This document shows, piece by piece, positions 1 to 12,151 of a stretch of DNA of 64,000 bases. Each line of letters opens with the position of its first letter. Positions within the stretch are counted from its first letter, which is position 1. Both the position numbers and the translations under genes were made by a program. The notes under the pieces are model-generated. The model did not search any database. It had not been told where the DNA came from and saw only the letters and a program-made list of their open reading frames with translations. This DNA is from Glebionis coronaria (lineage: Eukaryota > Streptophyta > Magnoliopsida > Asterales > Asteraceae), in contig CM046875.1 in the NCBI GenBank assembly GCA_025667525.1, forward strand, positions 287,636,140-287,700,139, in the 5' to 3' direction.

Positions 1-737
1 ACCTTAGATCTATTCTCAGTTATCACCAAAGCTTCCTCAACCGTTTTACACAAAAAATTACCACCCGCGGCGGCATCAAGATAATCCCTTTCATGATCAT
101 TAAGTCCATTGTAAAACGTGTCAATTTGATGCGAATCGGAAAAACCGTGATGAGGACATTCATGTAACATTTCCTTAAACCTATTCCAAGCCGTTGAAAA
201 ACTTTCATTAAACTCTTGTGAAAATTTTGAAATCTCGTTTTTCAAATGCGTAGTCTTAGAGGGCGGAAAATATTGGTTCACAAACTTAGACACGAGATCC
301 TTCCACGTCAATATAGAATTGGGTGGCTCTTTCTCTAACTAAAATTTAGCAGGCCCCGCTAAGGAATACGGAAAAAGCATCATCTTAATTGAGTCATTAG
401 AGACATCCTTAAACTTGCAAGTGGCGGTAAGACGATTGAATTGGTGGATATGGTTGTGTGGATTGTCCTTCTCATCACCACGGAATTTGTTGTTTTGGAT
501 CATCGACAACAAACCCATTTTCACCTCAAAATTCTCTGCATGGATAGCGGGAATAACAATAGCCTCTCCATAACCCTCGGTGGGTGCTTGAAGTAACTCC
601 ATCATAGTACGATTCGTCATGGTTGGTTCCTTCTCTACAATGGGTTCAACAAAGGGAGATTCCTCACTAGAAGATGTTTGGTTTCCTTCCTTTTGACGAC
701 GTTTACGTGCACGTCTTGCTTTGGAGCGAGTTTGCAT
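1..737 (-). pseudogene. Athila-type gag, 5' part, interrupted by a stop (element I)
   Basis: This is the N-terminal half of a Ty3-gypsy gag polyprotein, the capsid precursor that packages element RNA. I start it at the Met of MQTRSK (737); an in-frame Met at 767 is possible, but gags of this group usually begin with M-x-TR. A basic N-terminus is followed by a linker and a retrotransposon-gag capsid domain, which includes PYSLAGPAKF, ILTWKDLV and TFYNGL. The frame stays open to the left edge except for one TAG at 339-341. It lies where a Trp is normally found in this motif, so TGG to TAG is likely. The zinc knuckle and pol lie beyond the window. The primer site and LTR lie upstream in sense, so this is the 5' end of a minus-strand element. 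Confidence 0.85.
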
Positions 738-1463
738 AAACGTCATGTACAACGAGGGAATGAGCAAAGAAGATTCTTTTTGGTGTTTTGTATTTTTCTA
801 ATTTTTTTGTGGTTTTTGATTGTTTTTACTTTTTTTTTGGATTTTTGTGATTGTATTAAGTAGACCAAAATCTACAAATCTCCTCCTTAATCAAATCTCT
901 TGATTAAAGAAGCCTCAAGGAATGAAAACGATCACGTGAAGTGAACGCCTTCGATGACTTTAGAACGTTGGTGGAACACCAAAACGTTCAAGAGGGTTTA
1001 ATCAATGAAACCAAGAAAATATATAGGATACTTAGTAATACTTTGGGCGGCAAAACCCTCGATTATCTCTCAAAATCAAATACTCACAAGCAAGCGGGGA
1101 AACGAGGCGGCGCGAAGCACTTAAGAGGCTTTTTCCTTAGGATATATTTTATAATATCCGCCTTATACCCACCTTATAGTTTGTATTTTTCAAAATTGAG
1201 ATTCACGAAAGTATTTATCTATTTTTGCCTTTTTCTTTGGTTTGAGATTCGAGTACAATGATTGGGTAATGATCTCCCAAGTCAAGGTTGTGATTTATCA
1301 CTTTTGGAGTACTTGTGTATTTATTGTTCTACGTAAACAATAATAATAGTATTCACACAAAAAACGAAAAACCGATAATACGTATTAGTAGAGTGCTACT
1401 AATACAATAGATATTATGGCTATATATAAAATAACAATTACCAAATCAAAACACAACACGCCT
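738..1463 (-). other. 5' untranslated leader of element I
   Basis: About 0.7 kb lies between the primer binding site and gag. It is AT-rich, with a T-rich run near 780-840. The small open frames here are not gag-like and I see no support for them as genes. Confidence 0.6.
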
Positions 1464-1480
1464 ACCCGGCAGCGGCGCCA
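1464..1480 (-). other. Primer binding site, tRNA-Asp type (element I)
   Basis: The plus strand reads acccggcagcggcgcca, which on the sense strand begins TGGCGCC. It matches the 3' end of plant tRNA-Asp with a couple of mismatches. Three bases separate it from the LTR. This fixes the element as minus-strand and the adjacent LTR as the 5' LTR. Confidence 0.85.
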
Positions 1481-1483
1481 AAA

Positions 1484-4400
1484 TGATGGTTGAGTTTTTA
1501 CGTCTTTTAGGAAAAAGAGCGTAATTAGGGTAAGTACGACGATTTAGGAAAATCGTGCACAAATGACCCAGAGTGGGGATCGTTCTCAAGGAGGCTTGGT
1601 GTGTGTGTAATGAAATGATTAGTGATGTGATTTTATGATTATGAGAAAGAAAATAGAAATGGGATAAGAAGAGAATGACGGTTACGATGACGGATTACAC
1701 TAAGACGATAAAGGCGTACACGTAAAACCGTAAAAGCACCAAAATTAAAAATTTACTCTAAAAATTCCTAAAAAATTGCACTAAATCCTAAATAATGTAT
1801 TAAGAGTTTACAAAAAATCAAAAATCACCCAAACCTTTTAATTAATTAAATAATGATTTTTAATGCTAATTAAAGCCCTAAAAATCAATTTAATTAACAA
1901 AAAGCCCAAAATGAGTTTTATCACTTTGTAAACCTCTAAAATACCCTAACTTAATTTAAAACTATTTTTGAAAATTTTAAAATTAATTAAAACTATTTAA
2001 AAACAATTAAAACTATTAAAACTTAAAATAATTCTAGAAAATAATTAAAAGACCCTAAAAATATTTGGAAAGTTGTAAAATTCCTAATTAATTGTCTAGA
2101 ATCTAGGACAAATATAAAAACTTTGAAAATCAGACTTAATTTTTAATAATAAAATAATATTAAAATATTAATAAAAATCCAAAAATCCTAAAAAAGTCTA
2201 AAAAGTTGCAAACTAGCTAATTTTAACTTAAATAATACTGAAATGAACTTTAAATTACCTAAATACCCTTAATGGGCCTAGAAATGGGCCAAAACCCAAA
2301 ACAGTCACCTTAATGGGCCAAATTGAGGCCAATAAGAAAAAGGTTTGTAAAAATGGCCCAAAAAGCACTACTTGACTCAAAATTTGATTCTGAACAGCTT
2401 TTTCCAAAGGCCCAAAAGCTAAAAATGTGAAATAAGCAAGCTTATACCAAACAGCTTATTCTTAATGGGCTTTTTGGCCCATTAAGCTATAAGCTAATGC
2501 CATAAGCTCAAATTAGACACAGAAGCTTCTTTTGAGCTAAATAAGACTTCTGTAAAAAGAAATTTGAAATAAGCCAAAGGAATAAGCTTGAAAATGCAAA
2601 AAGCAATCTACAGAAACTGACAAAATAGTTGTTTTTGAGTTCTAGGCTATCCCAAGAGCTGATTCAAATTGCCAAAGCTTTTAAATGACTTAAGCTAATT
2701 CAACAAAAAGTTTTCAAATAAGCTGACTCAATAAGCTGGAATAAGCAAATAAGCACTTATGAAAAAGTCAAATAAGTTGGTTTTCTAGCAAAAAGTCAAA
2801 GTCAAAGTCTAATAAGCTCCAGTTCAATCAAATGGGTCAAATAATGAAGATCTATCACAAAAAATAAGTTGTTGCAGGTCTGGATAAGCCAAAATGGCTT
2901 ATTGATAAGCTGAAAGCAAATTAACACTAGCAGAGGCTAGTTTTGGGTGTTGAGCAGTGGAAACTTTTTCCGCAACTTGACTTGTTGACTTTTTTTGTCT
3001 TTAGTGACTTTTTTGGAGATTCAAGTTTCACAAAGGCACCCAATTGATCAGTGGATCAAGAGGAGTCAATAACAATAAAAAAAATCACAATCAACAACAG
3101 CCAAATGATACAGTTAATTCAAACAATCACCAGATCTGACACAGACATGAACAAATAAGCAGTTGAGGTTCAAAAAGCACTTATAGCACAATTCAGCCAG
3201 CCAAACTTAACCAAATGCATACACAAGCGATATTAAACTTAAATAAGTAAGTCTAAACAGGTTTCATGCAATGATTCAAAGCATTAAGCAAGATTCAAGC
3301 ACCTTAAGTTACTGATGAACACAAGAACATGTAGTTTTATACTTTGCTGATGCAATTGACCAATAAGCCAGATTCAACCACTCAGATCTATCACATATGT
3401 TATATTAATGATGTTTAAACAACTTTGATCCCTAAGCATGCATAAAATCTAGGTTTTACCAAAATCTTAGGCCAAAATCAGTCAAACCCAACAAGATATC
3501 GCATAATGAATGATTCAAGGTTTCAAACCAAATAACTTGCAGCAAAATGCACTTAAACAAGCATATATCAGATACCAAGCATAAACATAAACTTCTATCC
3601 ACAAAATACCAAGCTATGATTTCAAACAGATAATCCCAAAACACCCCTTTAACTTTTCAAAATTAAAATTTTCAAATCAAAAGTGAGATTTAAGACCACC
3701 CAAGCCCAAATTAACACAATAATATATGAGAACAACAGATTCAAGCAAGATTAAGCCACAAAATTCACAAGAACACAAGTCACACACAAATATCACCAAA
3801 AATCAAGATTTAAGCAGATTTTGGGATTAAGTATGCAAATCTCATGGATGTACATCCACACCCACGAATTTTGAGCTTATGTACTAGCAAGAACAAGTAC
3901 AAGCTTCCACAACCAAGCCTGCTAAGATTCAACAAGGTTAGAAGCAAAATATGTAAAACAGTAAGGTTGAAAAGCCTTGATTAATGCAACTCTTGTCCTC
4001 TACACCTTATTATCCCCAAGTTATAAGCCTCACCACACCTTGATAACACAATATCAGGATGCTATGATCAGCCCTATAGCCTAATAATTCCAAGATAGAC
4101 CAAGAACTTAGCAAAATATCAAGCTTGAAAGGAAATATGCAAACATTTGTACACTCCTTAAAAACAGGTTTTGAGATTCAAAATTATCAAACTAAGAACA
4201 ATAATAAGCAGTTATAAATGATGGCACTTGAGCTTTCTTCAACATTTCAAACACATTTCATTGATACTGAAAATGGATTTACAGAAAAGTGAACCAAGGA
4301 AAATTCAAGAGCAAAAGCTAAACTACTGATCCTATTGCCTTTTATTGGCTACAAATAAACTAGGAAAACAATAAAAAACGTAACCCTAATGTTATAGAAT

Positions 4401-5697
4401 CCCTGAAATGCCTTTGAGAGCTTTTGGCATTTTGTTGAATCATGTGACTGAATTGGAGTTTTGTGGGAGCTGGTATGTTTAAATTGCATCCAATGGTCCA
4501 AAATGTGCTTAAGGAGTAAGCTGGAATGTGGGTGGTTGATTCCCTGTCACTGTTTTGTCTTCTTGCACAAAGGTGTAGCAGGGCACTTTTCATGTGCATT
4601 CTTGGGTGATGAGGTGGCCAATATTAAGGTTGGGATGTGATTAGTGGACAACTAATCACTAATCTGGAGGTTTTCATGGCTTAATTTCAACACAATTAAA
4701 AATACCCAATTGTGTTCTTGGAGTGAATAGTTTAGTGTTTGATCCGGTTTTGGGTTAATTAGGATTTAAATAAGTGTTAATGTCGCCAAGGTTTAGCTAA
4801 TTATTTAATCCAGGTGAGTGGAGTAGTGACATGGCCAAAGGGTGAGTTGTGATTGGTTGTGGAGTGGTAGTGGGGCACGTGTCACCCCACTACTGGTCTA
4901 GGTAATTATCTTGTCTGCCAGCTTTAACCCCTTATCTCTTCTATTCTTGTCACTTGCAAATAAAACTGGCCAAATTCAATTTCCTTTGTTAATAAAGTTT
5001 CCAACTTCACACTTTTGCCCCAAAAAGTTTTGTAAAGTGAATTCAGGGGTAATTCTTGCCATTTTATGATTCTTGAAGGACTGATTTGGCATTTTCTTGA
5101 TTGATAATGGTCTTGAATTGTATGATTGACCTTTTGGAGGACTAAAGTTGCCAATTCATGATTGATGAGGGACCATTTTTGCCATTTCTTCAAAGTCAAG
5201 GGTCCTTTTTGTAATTTTGATATTTTCAAAGGACCAAACTTGTAATTCTTGAAACTTGGAGTCCTTCTTGGTATGTTTGACTTTGTGGAGGATGATTATT
5301 GACATTTTAGTTTTGTTGAGGGACTAAAATTGCCAATTCTTAAAAGTGGAGGGCCCTTTTTGCAATATTGACAAACTTTAGGGACCAAACTTGTAATTAT
5401 GAGGATACAAGGGTATAAAGTGTCAATTCTTCCATATTGGAGGACCCTTCTTCATAAGTCTTCAAATCTTCAAGGGTTTTCTTGGGAAAATTCTTCATTA
5501 GGGCTTGGTTCATTGCGCGGCTTCGTTTCCCGTGTTCGTTTTTGCATGATTCTTGTGATCTTTTGTCATTTTCTCAATATCCGTACCTAAAATACACAAG
5601 CAACAAACACAAGCATATATTTAGGTATTTTGATGATATTTAATGCATTTTAAGCCCTTTTTGGACGATGAGACAATGTATAAAAGCAGTCTCATCA
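1484..5697 (-). repeat. 5' LTR of element I (family 1, 4.2 kb)
   Basis: On the plus strand it starts TGATGG next to the primer site and ends TCTCATCA, giving TGATG/CATCA terminal inverted repeats. It is homologous along its length to the split LTR of element II (13359..14764 plus 37824..40329) and to the LTR of element III (54755..58430, opposite strand). Landmarks in sense order are a decayed TATA-like site (plus 4335-4345), a GCTTATT-rich middle section, and a cluster of GGCCCA/TGGGCC motifs at 2260-2500 with a 10-bp hairpin. The element's other LTR is outside the window, so the target duplication cannot be tested. Confidence 0.85.
2461..2486 (-). other. Conserved LTR hairpin, family 1 copy 1
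   Basis: A perfect 10-bp stem (CTTAATGGGC with GCCCATTAAG) encloses a 6-nt loop. The same stem is intact in the other two family-1 LTRs (14186..14211, 57633..57658) although surrounding sequence has diverged. It lies downstream of the TATA box in sense, so it would be in the transcribed leader. Confidence 0.7.
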
Positions 5698-5946
5698 TGT
5701 ATTGTAGTTTTTATTTTAATGAAATGAATTTAGTTGTGTTGAAAATAAAGGAAAAGAAAATTAAATCGGTAGTGGTGAGGCACAAATGAAAAAAGAACGT
5801 TAGTTGCCACAACATGTGTATTTAAAACGTGAGAATAATAGATGATTTGACAGCCAATGGGGCTCAAATGAAAAGGTTTTGATATGTTACTAGTCCTTAC
5901 TACACTTTGTACTCTTAGTAAAACTTTGATGGTGACCACTCATCAC

Positions 5947-6137
5947 CACCTAACTAATACATCATTTTTCCTTCAAAATTTCCAATATATGTTCAAAAAC
6001 TATTAAAAAAATTATTCCATCATCTATCTACATATACACCATTCACCTAACGGATACATAATTTTTTCTTCAGAATTTTCAATATATGTTCAATAACTAT
6101 AAGAAAAAGTATTCCATCATCTCTACATATACACCAT
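5947..6137. repeat. Two-copy tandem duplication, about 95 bp per unit
   Basis: Unit 1 (5947-6043) and unit 2 (6044-6137) both run from CACCTAA through AATATATGTTCAA to ACATATACACCATT, with scattered substitutions and small indels. It looks like a simple local duplication. Confidence 0.75.
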
Positions 6138-6750
6138 TATTCGCAACTAAAAGAGGGTTCGAGGAAAGCATACTTTTCATTTAAATATCATTGCACGACT
6201 CAACCCACTAACACAAACATGCCGTTCTAAACAAGAAATACAAAACTATTATTCGCAACTTGACACCTTTAAACATTATCTCTCTTGATATTTACACAAC
6301 TCAAACAAAATATTTCTTCTTATTTCTCATTTTTCAAATGAACTTCGTATCATTCATGTTCACATACTCACAGCACACATTGTATTAACGTCAGCGTTGC
6401 TCGGTGTTACCACACCGCCGATTGATAAAACTCAATGGCGTTGGTTTTGGCGTTGCCAGGGTAACGCGAAAAAAAAACCTTTCTAGATGTCCCATTTGAT
6501 ATTAAAATGGACGAAAAGTGGAAAAATGAAGAAAAACTATTTGTGTGTTGTTTTTTATGCATGGTTAAGGTTTTTCTATGGGTTGCAGGGCGCTCTGGAG
6601 GAAGAAGAAAAATAGTAGGGTCTTTTTAAGATGTGAAAAGGTTGGGATTTTATATATACGGTAGTGTTTTTCTTGGGCCAAGCCCAGTATTTCTTTTATC
6701 TATTTTTTTCTTAATATTTTTAGAAAGTTGGGAGCGGTTGACATCAGAAA

Positions 6751-6812
6751 GTGGTGTCAAAGGCGCCACGTAGGATTTTGGGGCCTTGCTATCAAAAACC
6801 CTTTGACACCAC
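6751..6812. repeat. 13-bp perfect inverted repeat, possible transposon relic
   Basis: GTGGTGTCAAAGG (6751-6763) is the exact reverse complement of the bases at 6800-6812, with a 36-bp spacer. A diverged third copy of the word lies near 6842 in direct orientation. The arrangement is compatible with a folded MITE relic, but no target duplication is visible. Confidence 0.5.
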
Positions 6813-7574
6813 ATTTATGGGGAGTGGTTGACACGAGAAAAAGTGGTGCCAAAGTGATATAATGGGCCCACATATACCCACTTTTATTACTAAAAAAAAG
6901 AAATAAACATACCAGTCGGGCTGGTGTTTTTTGCGCGACAAGCTTTGGCACTAGAGGTGTAGTGGTGCGCCAACAAGGGGGTGACGCCAAGGGATTGACA
7001 GCCCAGCCAACAACCCCCGTTCCCCTTGCATATAAATTTTCAAATGTTTTTTTTACATGTTTGTTATTTTGTTTTAATTATTTTTTGAATACAAATTTTA
7101 TTTTTAGATATTACTTCGGATTTTTAGTATGGATGAAATGAATTTTTGTTTAACGAAGTAAATATTCATTGAGGGGGTTTATGAAAATAAAGATGTGAGT
7201 GGTGTTGTTTGGTGTTATGATGAAAGGATTTGGTGTTGGTTTAGTGTTATGTTGATCAAGCGCTACGGTGCCACTACTTTTTGAATGATGTGGTGTCATT
7301 TTGTGTTACTAAGAACAACCTACAATGAAAAATTTAAAAGTATGAAAATAAATTTCTCAAAATGTGGCATTGTGTACTAAGAACAAACTACAAGAAGAAA
7401 CTGCGTGAAATAAATGTCATAAATAGATATTTTTAAGTTGCTCGTGATCGTTTAATCGCCGCTTACTAAAGTGAGCAGCCGATATACGACACAAAATAAT
7501 TCCAAAAAGGAATCCGAGTGAGTCCCAAACTATTCACAAGTATAGTTGAAGAGTATCTAATCATTGTGAATTCT

Positions 7575-8030
7575 TGTTAAAATGACCCTTTTGTAATATG
7601 ATATAAACCATAGGGACTTATTGTGTGTTGTGTGTAATTGTAGGGTCCTAATTTGTGCACTTGGAATCTCCTTTGTGGACTTGGGCTTGCTGGGATTTGG
7701 TTTTATGAAGTGAATGCCCAATCTTTTTGGGTTTGTGACCGTTGGAGCGTGTTGAGTATATCATCCCCTAACTCATAACGAGTTAGGGTTAAGAGAGTGT
7801 ATGTGTGTATGTTTTGCTCAGCTGTCATGGCGATACAACTCTCTCTTCACCATCTTGTTTGATTCATCTTATTTTATGTTTCAATCTTTGTAAGACTATT
7901 ATCAAGTTAGATAATAGATCCATACCAGATTGATCTATGGTGAATTTTGTTGTTTTTTAATACTCTCTCTTTTCTCAGTTGATTTATATTAATATAAAGT
8001 GTTTTGAATCATTAAATCTTGTTTTCTTCA
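7575..8030 (+). repeat. 5' LTR of the copia element (about 456 bp)
   Basis: The right end is firm: it ends TTCTTCA directly against the primer site. The left end is placed at TGTTAAAATG by the TG rule; a TG at 7565 is an alternative. The other LTR is not in the window. The CTCTCTCTT-rich 3' part is typical of short copia LTRs. Confidence 0.7.
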
Positions 8031-8042
8031 TGGTATCAGAGC
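8031..8042 (+). other. Primer binding site, initiator tRNA-Met
   Basis: TGGTATCAGAGC is the standard copia primer site, complementary to the 3' end of the initiator tRNA-Met. It sits immediately after the LTR end. Confidence 0.95.
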
Positions 8043-8046
8043 CTGG

Positions 8047-8362
8047 TTCTCGAATCTGACTCTTTTATTGTGATAACCTTTATAAAATATATAAGTTTTT
8101 TGATAATTTTTCTAAAATTTATTTTAAAGTTGTTTTTCTATTAAATCTGCTATTGAAATAGCTCTATACATCTTCGATTAAAAAAACCCCGAATCTTTAA
8201 AAAAATTAGGGTTTGAGTTTTTTGGGGATTTTTTATTTAAGATCTCCGATGGTTGATTGATGTTACTATTGGCTCATAATTGATACTCTCTCTATCATAT
8301 GTGGTGAATCCCTAATTTCTTATAAATTTATGGTTTACTGTTTGTGTTTGTTCTTGAAGGTA
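8047..8362 (+). other. Copia leader, first part
   Basis: Untranslated leader between the primer site and gag. It is interrupted at 8363 by a solo LTR and resumes at 11780. Confidence 0.7.
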
Positions 8363-8367
8363 CTTTG

Positions 8368-11300
8368 TGTAACACCCCCAAAATGGATCAACGGAAGCGG
8401 TAAAGCTTAGGGGTTGTTACGTCATAATACCAAAGTGCAAAGTAAAGGGAACGACTCTAAATGAGAAGTTTTAAGAAAATACCTCGTTGCAAAGATTAAA
8501 ATAATTAAAGTCTTACAATCATCCCAAGTCATAAGTAATGCAACAGAAAAATAAAGTAGTTTAAGTGACAACGAGATTTAAAGTTTTAATGCAAGAAGAA
8601 ACATCCACAAGATAGCAATATATGAGTGTTGACTCTTATCATCATGAAGCAGCCAAATCAGATCACACACTTGAGATAAATGCTTAAATTCGTCAACATA
8701 AAGTTGGTGAGTGCATAGGTTTAAATTTAAAAGCATAACAAGCACTGGACCGCAAAAACATAGTTAATAGATATACTTGACCATTATGGGAGGTATAATG
8801 TCAAGCATATTGGGTACCACACAAAGTTGATGATAACACTAAGCTCATGAAAACCGAACTATGACAAGTATGCCGAAATATCGCACACATAATCACACAA
8901 GTTACCCCAATAGGTGTCTACCCAAGACCACCTAGCACATAACAAATGGTATACGTCCGTTTGGCAGTGGCGATTTATAAATCCCCGGACGGAGGTTGCC
9001 AAAACCTCAATAGATCTATCCATAACATAAGGTTCACTTTACCGCTCATCCAAAAGTGATTAACGGTTCATGATGGGGACTAAAGGACATGGGTTTAAAA
9101 CTACTTGGGCATATCCATAAACTATCATCAAATCATACAACGAGAGCACATTTTGTGTCCAAGCAAACAAAGAAACATTATCTCATCCCAATACAATTAA
9201 ACAATCAAAGCAGTTTAATAAGGGACTATGACTCACCTTAGCAACGCAAGCTATCACAGCAAGTAAATAATAATCACAGATTCAGGTCACCCACGATGCA
9301 ACCTAAAATAATGTTAGATGGGATTACAATCTATAATGCAAGAAATACCATGAATGTCATACGCATATGTCACCCTTTACCACAGATTTAATTTATAAAA
9401 TGAGCACGTGCTCGAACGCGCTTAGTTAAGATAGCATTTGACCAAACTTAAAACTTGACCCCATTATATAACAAATTTGATGTAAAGTATTGTGTACTAG
9501 CCGAAGATTTAGACCTTAACAAAATATTACAACTTGTGCTAAATTAATCTAAAAGAAAACAATTCAAGCCCACTTGGTGCACCAACATAGACGCAAGGAA
9601 AATATATGTTTTGAAAATACATACATACAAAAGCAAAAGTATGCTCCCTCCCTGCAAACCCACGTCTAGATAACAACTATAGCTCACTTTCTATCAAATC
9701 AATGTTACCTACATGGCTACATATAGGTACTCTCCCTCTCTCGTCCACTATATATATGTGCATGCACTCCATTTTCACTCTCACCTTCACAAATTTGTTT
9801 TACTCCCATGCTCACCTCTCTTTCCCTCTCGTTCAATATATACACGCATGTACTTCACATCTACTCTCACTTTCCATGACTGATTCACGTATCACTCCTC
9901 ACGTCCAATATGTAAGTGAACTCCAAAAACGTTTTTGACTCGATGAACTGCACGCTCGACTTGAGCCTCACCTTAACTCGACACAACCAAGACTCTTAAT
10001 CAAACCTCACTACCCTCGCCAAGTTTCAGCGCTCGCAACTCACCCTCGTCTCGCAACCCTGCTCACCATAACAGTACGTTCTATGTCCATCTCCTAGTTC
10101 GTCTCTCCCTCTCGTCTCACAAGCAACCTCGTCACCAAGCTCTTCTCTCAACTCGCATCAAATTCGCCACAACATCTCACCACAATGTCTCACTACTACT
10201 CTCACCAAATCCATTTTTCAAGCTCACAACAACATCAACTCTCTCACTCTCGTCTCACTAACAAACTCACACAAAGCTTTCACAAAACCAACTTCAAACT
10301 TTCGACTCTCAGTGACATACTCCCAACATTTCACAACAAACACTCAAACAAAACCTTGCTCCATTATTCTCGGCTCACCACTCAACTCTCACAAAACTCA
10401 CAACAATCAGCTTTAGTCCACCTTTCTCGTCTCACCACTCAGCTCACCACAAAACCCATCAAAACTTCCAACAATCCTTCGTCTCACATCACTCCTATCG
10501 CAACATCAACTTTCAACAAACCTCAACCCAAAACTCTTCATCAATCTCACCACAAACAACAACCTAACGTAGGATGTTAAGACACACATAAAACTCATTC
10601 CAAATAAATTTGAAAACGTTTACATGAGACTTGTTATGCTAGGTTTAAAGTTTTACAAAAATCCATTCATTAAAACTTAGTTTTCCCAAAATAAAAATGG
10701 TAAGGTGACATATGAATGAAATGCAAAAACATGATGCAAGAAAAGATGATAACAAAGTAAGGTTTGTAGACCTTACGTTTCTTCTCGAGTGACAACAACG
10801 TAACTGCTGGAAAAGATTATAAACCCTACTACTAAATCAACAGCTACCCACTCGAACTAGCGTTCCCACGTACAAACTGGTACTCTGACTCGTCCTTGAA
10901 ACCCTCAGATTAAATGTAGCTCAAAATGAAATTTAAAAGAAGTAATGATTGTTAATGGAGATGCTTAATGGTGGTTCGTTTGTGCCATATGAGATAGTGA
11001 ATTCATTGGTGTGGGTAAAAATAAGCTTTAAGGGTTTGAAAATGGAGGTGTAGCTAGATGAAGTGGAGAAAATGATTTACTGTATGTGTCTTTTTGGAAA
11101 GTGAGGGTGAGAGAGAAACTATGGCTAGGCAAAATGGGTGCAAACCGTATGAGTGAGGGGGACCAAAATGATCGCCTAATCAGGTTTGAGGATAGAGTAT
11201 ACTTGGTAGCAGGGGTTTCATGTGAGTTGAGTACAAAATTTGAATGTGGCTCTTTGGTTTGTGCGGGCAAAGAAGAAATAAAGAAAAGGTTTTGAGATTT

Positions 11301-11774
11301 CTAGTGGGCAAGTTTTGCATCTATTTGTAATAAGTGAGATAAATGTATATTTGAAGCAAAGTGTCATTTGGAAACTCTTGTAGCATGTAGAATTAAAGGG
11401 GGCGTGTACTCCGTCGATCGCGTCGTGTAAAGTTAACGAGTATATAAATAATGAGAGGCCATCGAGCAGAGGCTCACGCGTTACCGTAATGCTCACTATT
11501 TAATATAATGATCAATGTAAAGCACACAATACATAGGTCCTATAACCTAAGCAATAAAAATTTAACGATAACGGGTATAGCTCGTGAGCATACGAGATCA
11601 AGGTATTGCTCGTGAACGCACGAGATCAAAATTTAACACGCAAGGTGTTCACATTGGCATTGACTGAGCGCAGTCTGCGACTAAAAACTAGTTTAGCACA
11701 TAAAATGACATATAGCATACTCGAGGGTAAGAACTGTAAATATAGCAAGGTCGGGAAAATTACCGAGTGTTACA
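8368..11774 (+). mobile_element. Solo LTR of a Del/Tekay-type chromovirus (3.4 kb)
   Basis: It starts TGTAACACCCCC and ends GAGTGTTACA, giving a TGTAACAC terminal inverted repeat. A perfect 5-bp target duplication, CTTTG, lies at 8363-8367 and 11775-11779. TGTAACACCCC is the usual start of long chromovirus (Del/Tekay) LTRs. No primer site, PPT or internal coding sequence is present, so it is the product of LTR-LTR recombination after insertion into the copia leader. A TATA-like site (tatataaat) is at 11441 if the plus strand is sense. Family assignment rests on the termini and length only. Confidence 0.85.
9700..10580 (+). repeat. G-poor CTCAC/CTCGTCTCAC-rich stretch in the solo LTR
   Basis: About 0.9 kb shows strong strand asymmetry: the plus strand is rich in C, A and T and poor in G, with repeated CTCAC, CTCGTCTCAC and ACAAAACTC words. 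The 131-residue open frame at 10185-10580 is a by-product of this composition (Ser/Thr/Gln/His-rich), not a supported gene. Confidence 0.6.
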
Positions 11775-11779
11775 CTTTG

Positions 11780-12151
11780 GTTGTTGTCTTGGTGGCGGAT
11801 TTGTTGATTTGGTTGATTTACCCTAATTTTTCCCGAGAAGAAAAGTTAGGGTTTGTCTTCTTGGAGGTTCTGATACATCCTAGACTAAGTAAATCTCGGA
11901 GTATCAGTTCGATTGTGCTTTCTGGAGCTCACTGTAACACCTCATATACTCTCTTTTGGATTGCTAAGTGATTCTATGTTTTTTACTTTTTTGTTTATCT
12001 CTTGGGTTGGTTGTCTTTAATTTTTTACCCTTTATATTAGACCCTCACTCATTGTCTTGGCCTTGGCCTGCCACCCTTGAGTGGTTTGGAAGCCTAAGAA
12101 CTTTGTTGACAGTGGTGTGAGTTCTTTTTTGACCTTTGTGACGTTTTCACC
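11780..12151 (+). other. Copia leader, second part
   Basis: It continues the leader after the solo LTR. Removing 8368-11774 and one copy of CTTTG makes the copia leader contiguous again. Confidence 0.75.

Larger units (their letters stand above)
5698..7574. other. Unassigned AT-rich sequence between element I and the copia element
   Basis: No coding region or LTR is recognisable. It contains a tandem duplication (5947..6137), a 13-bp inverted repeat (6751..6812), and repeated GGTGTCAAAG/GTGGTGCCAAAG-like words at 6735-6860 and GGTGTT words at 7200-7320. It may hold a decayed small DNA transposon or be the substrate into which elements I and copia inserted. Confidence 0.5.

Noticed and set aside
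6390..7020. A complete MITE or host gene exon in the unassigned region
   Set aside because: Inverted and direct repeats exist, but no matching ends with a target duplication and no coding potential could be shown.
10185..10580. 131-residue plus-strand ORF as a gene
   Set aside because: Low-complexity Ser/Thr/Gln/His composition explained by the CTCAC-rich, G-poor tract in the solo LTR; no domain, no support.
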